From JBFHKO01 sp041595355 (GTDB taxonomy: Bacteria > Pseudomonadota > Gammaproteobacteria > Enterobacterales > Aeromonadaceae), in NCBI GenBank assembly GCA_041595355.1, contig JBFHKO010000082.1, positions 1 through 10,319 on the forward strand: a stretch of DNA of 10,319 nucleotides, written 5' to 3'. Below the pieces are notes generated by a model. It worked only from the letters and a program-made list of their open reading frames with translations. It was not told the origin of the DNA and made no database searches. Position numbers and translations under genes: made by a program. This document shows positions 6,456-10,319 of the stretch, one piece after another (the stretch's first letter is position 1; every line of letters begins with the position of its first letter).

Positions 6456-7429
6456 TGCTGCGTGCCCCGCATGCCCACGAGGGTCTTTCGGTCAAGACCC
6501 TGATGTTCAAGGTTAATCTGGCACTGGCACCCGCCGCGCTGCTCGGCGTGCTGCAGTTCGGCGTGCCGGCCTTGCTGCTGCTGCTCACCTGTCTGGTGAG
6601 TGCGCTCGCCTGCGAGGCGTTGTGCCTGCGCCTCAACCCGCATGCCAATGGCGAACTCAACGACGGCTCGGCGCTGCTGACCGCCCTGCTGCTGGCCATG
6701 AGCATGCCGCCCCATGCGCCCCTGTGGCTGGGTGCCTTCGGCAGCGCCATCGCCGTACTGTTCGGCAAACAGCTGTATGGCGGGCTGGGGCAGAATCCGT
6801 TCAATCCGGCCATGCTCGCACGGGTGGTGCTGCTTATCTCCTTCCCCGTGGAGATGACCCACTGGATCACCCCCAGCGCCTTCTATGATGGCGTCTGGTA
6901 CAAGCTCGGCGTGGACGGCCTCTCCGGCGCCACCACCCTGGGCGCGCTCAAGGAAGGGGCGGCCAGCTTCGATCTGTTGCAGCATGTGCTGGGCAACAGT
7001 CGCGGCAGCCTGGGCGAAACCGCCGGCCTGCTGCTGGCCCTGGGCGGCCTGTGGCTTATCCAGCAACAGGTGTTCACCTGGCATGTACCGGCAGCGACCC
7101 TGCTGGGCTGCCTGGTACCGGGTAGCCTGATGTGGCTGCTCGCCCCCGAGTCCATCGCCACGCCCCTGGCGCAACTGACCAGCGGCGGCCTGATCCTGGG
7201 CGCCTTCTTCATCGCCACCGATCCGGTCACCACGCCGACCAGTCGCCTGGGCAAGCTGCTGTTCGGCGCCGGTCTTGGCTTTCTCATCTTCGTCATCCGC
7301 AGCTTCGGCAACTTCCCGGAAGGGGTCGCCTTCGCGGTGCTGATCATGAACGCCATCACCCCGCTCATCGACAACTTCACCCGTCCCAGTGTCTATGGCT
7401 ACGGCGCCAAGCCGGAGGAGAAATCATGA
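6452..7429 (+). CDS. rnfD: RnfD, flavin-carrying membrane subunit of the Rnf complex
   Basis: The 325-residue protein has multiple membrane helices and belongs to the NqrB/RnfD family. The motif GLSGATTLGALK (156-167) contains the threonine (T161) expected to carry covalent FMN through a phosphoester bond. Other conserved parts are NPFNPAMLARV (115-125), GAFFIATDPVTTPTS (250-264) and GNFPEGVAFAVLIMNAITPLID (286-307). RnfD forms part of the ion-pumping core. GGAGGAGG lies just upstream, and the first two codons are both ATG. I chose the one at 6452, which overlaps the rnfC stop as ATGA. The one at 6455 has a better distance to the ribosome binding site and is equally possible. The protein is slightly shorter than the 352-residue E. 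coli RsxD. Confidence 0.96.
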   Translation: MMLRAPHAHEGLSVKTLMFKVNLALAPAALLGVLQFGVPALLLLLTCLVSALACEALCLRLNPHANGELNDGSALLTALLLAMSMPPHAPLWLGAFGSAIAVLFGKQLYGGLGQNPFNPAMLARVVLLISFPVEMTHWITPSAFYDGVWYKLGVDGLSGATTLGALKEGAASFDLLQHVLGNSRGSLGETAGLLLALGGLWLIQQQVFTWHVPAATLLGCLVPGSLMWLLAPESIATPLAQLTSGGLILGAFFIATDPVTTPTSRLGKLLFGAGLGFLIFVIRSFGNFPEGVAFAVLIMNAITPLIDNFTRPSVYGYGAKPEEKS

Positions 7430-8058
7430 CCACCCTCTCCGTTCCCTTCCGGGACAAACCCCTGTATCCAAGCCTGGTATTGGGCGGCTTCGCCCTGCTG
7501 GTCTGCAGCGCCGTCGCCCTCAGCTCCCGCCTCACCAGCCCCAGCATCGCCCTGCGCCAGCAGGAAGATACCCAGCGCATGCTGGTGCAGGTGATACCGA
7601 GCGAGCTCTACGACAACAACCCCAGCCAGGAGGAGATCAGCCTGGTACTGGATGGCCAGCCGGTACACTTCTTTCGCGCCCGCAAAGACGGCGCCGTCAG
7701 CGGCGTGGCGCTGTTTGCCGAGACCATCGGCTACGCCGGCCCCATCCGCCTGCTGCTGGGGCTGGATGCCAAGGGCGTGCTGACCGGCGTGCGGGTGCTG
7801 AGCCACACCGAAACGCCGGGCCTCGGCGACAAGATAGAACTCAGCAAGGGCGAGTGGATTTTAGGCTTCAATGGTCTCTCTCTCAGCCAGCCGGATGCAC
7901 GAGGCTGGCATGTGAAGAAGGATGGCGGCCAGTTTGACGGCTTCACCGGGGCCACCATCACCCCCCGGGCCGTGGTCAAGGGCGTGTATGAGAGCCTGCA
8001 ACTGTTCGCCCGTCACCAGGACGCATTTTTGGGAACCACCAAGGAGTCGCAACCATGA
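7426..8058 (+). CDS. rnfG: RnfG, covalent-FMN periplasmic subunit of the Rnf complex
   Basis: The 210-residue protein has one N-terminal membrane anchor (about 14-34) followed by a periplasmic FMN-binding domain. The signature DGFTGATITPRAVV (171-184) marks T177 as the expected FMN attachment threonine. The family motif HTETPGLGDKI (127-137) is also present. Flavinylation of RnfG and RnfD in known systems needs the transferase ApbE, which is not encoded here. The frame is open far upstream, but the true start is the ATG at 7426, behind GGAGGAG, overlapping the rnfD stop as ATGA. Its own stop overlaps the rnfE start in the same way. Confidence 0.96.
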   Translation: MTTLSVPFRDKPLYPSLVLGGFALLVCSAVALSSRLTSPSIALRQQEDTQRMLVQVIPSELYDNNPSQEEISLVLDGQPVHFFRARKDGAVSGVALFAETIGYAGPIRLLLGLDAKGVLTGVRVLSHTETPGLGDKIELSKGEWILGFNGLSLSQPDARGWHVKKDGGQFDGFTGATITPRAVVKGVYESLQLFARHQDAFLGTTKESQP

Positions 8059-8741
8059 AAGCCCGTGACTATCTCGACCTGATGGCCGACGGCCTCTGGC
8101 GCAACAACCCCATTTTCACCCAGCTGCTGGCCCTCTGTCCGCTGATGGCGGTCACCACCACCGCCACCAATGGCCTGGGCATGGGGCTGGTGACCACCTG
8201 CGTGGTGACCAGCTCCAACCTGCTGGTGTCGCTCATCCGTCGCCATGTGCCGAATCAGATCCGCATCCCCATTTTCACCCTGCTCATCGCCTCCCTGGTG
8301 ACCCTGGTGGATCAGGCCATGAACGCCTGGCTGCACGATCTGCACCGGGTGCTGGGGCTGTTCATCTCCCTCATCGTGGTGAACTGCGCCATTCTCGGGC
8401 GCGCCGAATCCTTCGCGGTCAAGAACCCGCCGCTGGCCTCCCTGGTGGATGGGCTGGCCACCGGCCTCGGCTTTACCCTGGGCATGGTCATCGTCGGCGG
8501 CTGCCGGGAGATCCTCGGCAGCGGTACCCTCTTCTCGGGCGCCTCGCTGCTGCTGGGCCCCCAGTTCACCTTCATGGAGCTGACAGTGCTGCCCGACTAT
8601 CACGGCTTCCTGCTGATGCTGTTGCCACCGGGCGGCTTCGTGATGCTGGGGCTGCTGCTGGCCGGCCAGCGGCTGCTGCAGCGGGCCTTTCGCAAACAAC
8701 CCGTGGTCATCGAGCAAGCGAGTGGAGGATGTCACGTATGA
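8055..8741 (+). CDS. rnfE: RnfE, membrane subunit of the Rnf complex
   Basis: The 228-residue protein has about six membrane helices and is the partner of RnfA. The matching cysteine motifs are LLALCPLMAVTTTATNGLGM (24-43, C28) and LIVVNCAILGRAESF (106-120, C111), predicted to complete the intramembrane [2Fe-2S] cluster with RnfA. The run NPPLASLVDGLATGLGFTLG (124-143) is also conserved in RnfE/NqrD. An AAGGAG ribosome binding site lies inside the end of rnfG, and the start overlaps the rnfG stop as ATGA. The C-terminal tail is short, soluble and ends in GGCHV, unremarkable apart from an extra cysteine. Confidence 0.96.
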   Translation: MKARDYLDLMADGLWRNNPIFTQLLALCPLMAVTTTATNGLGMGLVTTCVVTSSNLLVSLIRRHVPNQIRIPIFTLLIASLVTLVDQAMNAWLHDLHRVLGLFISLIVVNCAILGRAESFAVKNPPLASLVDGLATGLGFTLGMVIVGGCREILGSGTLFSGASLLLGPQFTFMELTVLPDYHGFLLMLLPPGGFVMLGLLLAGQRLLQRAFRKQPVVIEQASGGCHV

Positions 8742-9001
8742 AACTGAGTGTCGCACATGCCCGCGGGGCCAAGGGCAGCTGGTATCAGCTGGACCTGCCT
8801 GAACCGGTCACCGCCAGGGAGGCCCTGCTCGCCTCCCCCCTGCTGGCCCAGTACCCGGAGCTGGATCCGGAGACCCACCGCATCGGCATCTTCGGCAAGT
8901 TCTGCACGCCGGATACCGAACTCAAGGAAGGCGATCGGGTGGAGATCTACCTGCCCCTGGAACGTCAGCTGGGTGGTGATGACGAGGATGACGAGGAGTG
9001 A
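8738..9001 (+). CDS. rnfH: RnfH, small ubiquitin-fold protein of the rnf operon
   Basis: The 87-residue product belongs to the RnfH/RatB (UPF0125) family, which has a ubiquitin-like beta-grasp fold. The core is LDLPEPVTAREALLASPLLA, then IGIFGKFC and the closing GDRVEIYLPL. The C-terminus is a strongly acidic tail, GGDDEDDEE. The start at 8738 is chosen over an in-frame ATG at 8729 because GGAGG at 8724-8728 directly abuts the earlier ATG and is nine bases from the later one, which also gives the ATGA overlap with rnfE seen elsewhere in this operon. Nif-linked rnf clusters often end with rnfH. Its molecular role is not established. The gene is followed by a terminator. Confidence 0.92.
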   Translation: MKLSVAHARGAKGSWYQLDLPEPVTAREALLASPLLAQYPELDPETHRIGIFGKFCTPDTELKEGDRVEIYLPLERQLGGDDEDDEE

Positions 9002-9036
9002 CGTTGCTGCAAACCAGCGGCAACTGACAGCAGATC

Positions 9037-9066
9037 AACGGGCCCCGCAGGGTCCGTTTCTGTTTT
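9037..9066 (+). terminator. Rho-independent terminator of the rnf operon
   Basis: A nine-base-pair stem AACGGGCCC/GGGTCCGTT (9037-9045 with 9050-9058, one G-T pair) with a four-base loop CGCA runs into a T-rich tail TTTCTGTTTT. It begins 36 bases after the rnfH stop. A second, weaker hairpin just before it (GTTGCTG at 9003-9009 with CGGCAAC at 9018-9024) has no T tail and may only protect the message end. Confidence 0.85.
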
Positions 9067-9228
9067 CGGCGCCGGCCTCGCCTGCCGAGCAGCTCCCGCG
9101 CCATTCCGCCAGGCTTAGCGGCCATGGCCGACTTCGATGGTTCAGTGGGCGGGCTGTACAGCGGCTCGACCTGTTTCCCCGGAGTGCGGGGGCATGCGCA
9201 ATGAGGTGCCGCCTATCGTTGACCAGAG

Positions 9229-10319
9229 CTACGCCTCCGGCCCCGCCTTCACGCTGGGCAGCACCTGGCGCTGATAGAACCAGCCCAATCCCACCATGCA
9301 CAGCCCCAGGCCGAGGAAGGAGGCCACCCGGTAGAGCCCCTCCAGCTCCGCCATGTCCCAGAGGAAGATCTTGAGCACCGCCAGCGCCACACTCAGCAAC
9401 GCCGCCTGCCGCACCCGGGCCAGCTTGAGCCAGCCGCCCAGCAGCATCAGCAGCACGGCGGCGCCCAGCCAGACCGCCGAATAGGCATACTGCTCGGCGC
9501 TGAAGACCCGGTGGGCATTGAGCAGGTTGCCATGCCAGAACTGACGCACTGCCAGGCTCAGCCAGGCCCAGCCCATCAGCAGGGCATAGCCCCCCAGCAG
9601 CGGGCGCATGTTCCGCGGCAGCACCAGGCCGGGCAGTGCCAAAGCCAGTGCCGCCAGCAGCGTTGGTACCCCCCAACCGAGCAGCGTCAGATTGAGCAGG
9701 GGCCACTCGCCCACCGCCACCGCCGAGCGCAGCGGATTGAACCACAACGACGAGCCCAGCAGGCTGAGCACCATCATCAGCCCCAGCAGCAGCGGTGCGG
9801 CAATCCGGTAGACGCTGGCCAGGCGGCCGCCAAGGCGCGCCTTCCAGGCATAGATGAGCCCCAGGGCGCCCCAGCTGGCGGCATAGAGGGCGGTATCGGC
9901 CAGCGCCAGCGGCCCCTGCCAGGGATCGCCATCCGACAGCCAGTAGCGTTGCTCAATGGTGAGCCAGAGGGTCAGCAGATGCAGGCAGCCGGCCTCCAGC
10001 CAACGCGGCGTGTTGTCGCCGGCGCGCTCCGGCAGCCAGCGCGCCGCCAGCGCGCAAGCCAGCACCGGAATGCCGTAGCCGTACAGGCTCCAGTGCAGAC
10101 CCAGTACCCCTTGCAGCGGATAGTTCAGCAACCAGGGATTGGCAGACAGGCGCAGTATCACCAGCATGGCCAGTCCCTTTATCAGCCAGCGCGGCACCAG
10201 ATCGCCCTGATCACGCGCCAGCCGGGCCAGCAGCGCCAACTGGATGGCCAGGGCCACCGTGAGACTGGTTTCGGCGAAAAACATCCAGCAGGCCAGGGTC
10301 AGGCCGGCATTGGCACCCG
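9229..10319 (-). CDS. DUF2339 multi-pass inner-membrane protein, C-terminal part (cut by right window edge)
   Basis: The frame is open from the right edge to a TAG at 9229-9231 and encodes about 363 residues. The visible region is almost entirely hydrophobic helices separated by short Arg-rich loops, with no catalytic motifs that I recognise. Near the C-terminus, KIFLWDMAELEGLYRVASFL followed by GLGLCMVGLGWFYQRQV matches the end of DUF2339 (PF10101) proteins. Those are typically 700-1000 residues with many membrane helices and no known function. The ATG at 10282-10284 is probably internal, because the frame continues upstream with similar hydrophobic sequence (NAGLTLACW). It is convergent with the rnf operon, with about 227 bases between the two stops. 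I see no clear terminator for it. The link to nitrogen fixation looks incidental. Confidence 0.8.
   Translation of the reverse strand, partial: GANAGLTLACWMFFAETSLTVALAIQLALLARLARDQGDLVPRWLIKGLAMLVILRLSANPWLLNYPLQGVLGLHWSLYGYGIPVLACALAARWLPERAGDNTPRWLEAGCLHLLTLWLTIEQRYWLSDGDPWQGPLALADTALYAASWGALGLIYAWKARLGGRLASVYRIAAPLLLGLMMVLSLLGSSLWFNPLRSAVAVGEWPLLNLTLLGWGVPTLLAALALALPGLVLPRNMRPLLGGYALLMGWAWLSLAVRQFWHGNLLNAHRVFSAEQYAYSAVWLGAAVLLMLLGGWLKLARVRQAALLSVALAVLKIFLWDMAELEGLYRVASFLGLGLCMVGLGWFYQRQVLPSVKAGPEA

Noticed and set aside
9177..9191. CCCCG-GAGTG-CGGGG hairpin as a terminator for the DUF2339 gene
   Set aside because: The stem is only five base pairs and neither strand has a T tail after it.
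1..10319. CRISPR arrays, tRNA or rRNA genes, insertion sequences and attachment sites
   Set aside because: I saw no regularly spaced repeats, transposase or integrase domains, tRNA-like folds or terminal inverted repeats anywhere in the window.

Overview
The window holds a nitrogen-fixation control and electron-supply module from a GC-rich gammaproteobacterium. The evidence for that assignment is a NifL/NifA pair of the Azotobacter/Pseudomonas stutzeri type, a proton/sodium-pumping Rnf complex in the order rnfABCDGEH, and a RatA protein that resembles those of Aeromonadales and enterobacteria more than those of pseudomonads. I lean weakly towards the Aeromonadales (Oceanimonas/Zobellella/Aeromonas-like). 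This rests on memory of protein families and not on a search.

Layout, left to right. Bases 1-269 (minus) carry the start of ratA, a START-fold ubiquinone-binding protein, cut by the left edge. Bases 367-1953 (minus) are nifA, the sigma-54 activator of nif genes. Bases 1953-3479 (minus) are nifL, its flavin-containing anti-activator, whose stop codon overlaps the nifA start (TGATG). Bases 3480-3881 form a 402-base divergent control region. It contains two perfect NifA upstream activator sequences (TGT-N10-ACA at 3544-3559 and 3666-3681), a strong sigma-54 promoter facing rnfA (3820-3835) and a weaker sigma-54-like promoter facing nifL (3616-3631). Bases 3882-9001 (plus) are seven tightly packed genes, rnfA, B, C, D, G, E and H. 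All junctions are overlapping or within 11 bases, and a good rho-independent terminator follows (9037-9066). Bases 9229-10319 (minus) are the C-terminal part of a DUF2339 multi-pass membrane protein that converges on the rnf operon and is cut by the right edge.

How the parts work together. NifL senses redox, energy and nitrogen status and holds NifA inactive. When fixation is permitted, NifA would bind the activator sites and, with sigma-54, open the rnfA promoter. The Rnf complex then uses the membrane ion gradient to drive electrons from NADH towards low-potential ferredoxin or flavodoxin for nitrogenase. No nitrogenase structural or cofactor genes lie in this window. ratA and the DUF2339 gene look like ordinary chromosomal neighbours flanking the module.

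Nearly everything here belongs to known families. The parts most worth a second look are the divergent promoter architecture, the apparently degenerate kinase-like core of NifL, and the locus history suggested by rnfH and ratA lying at opposite ends of the module. I found no evidence of a previously undescribed system.
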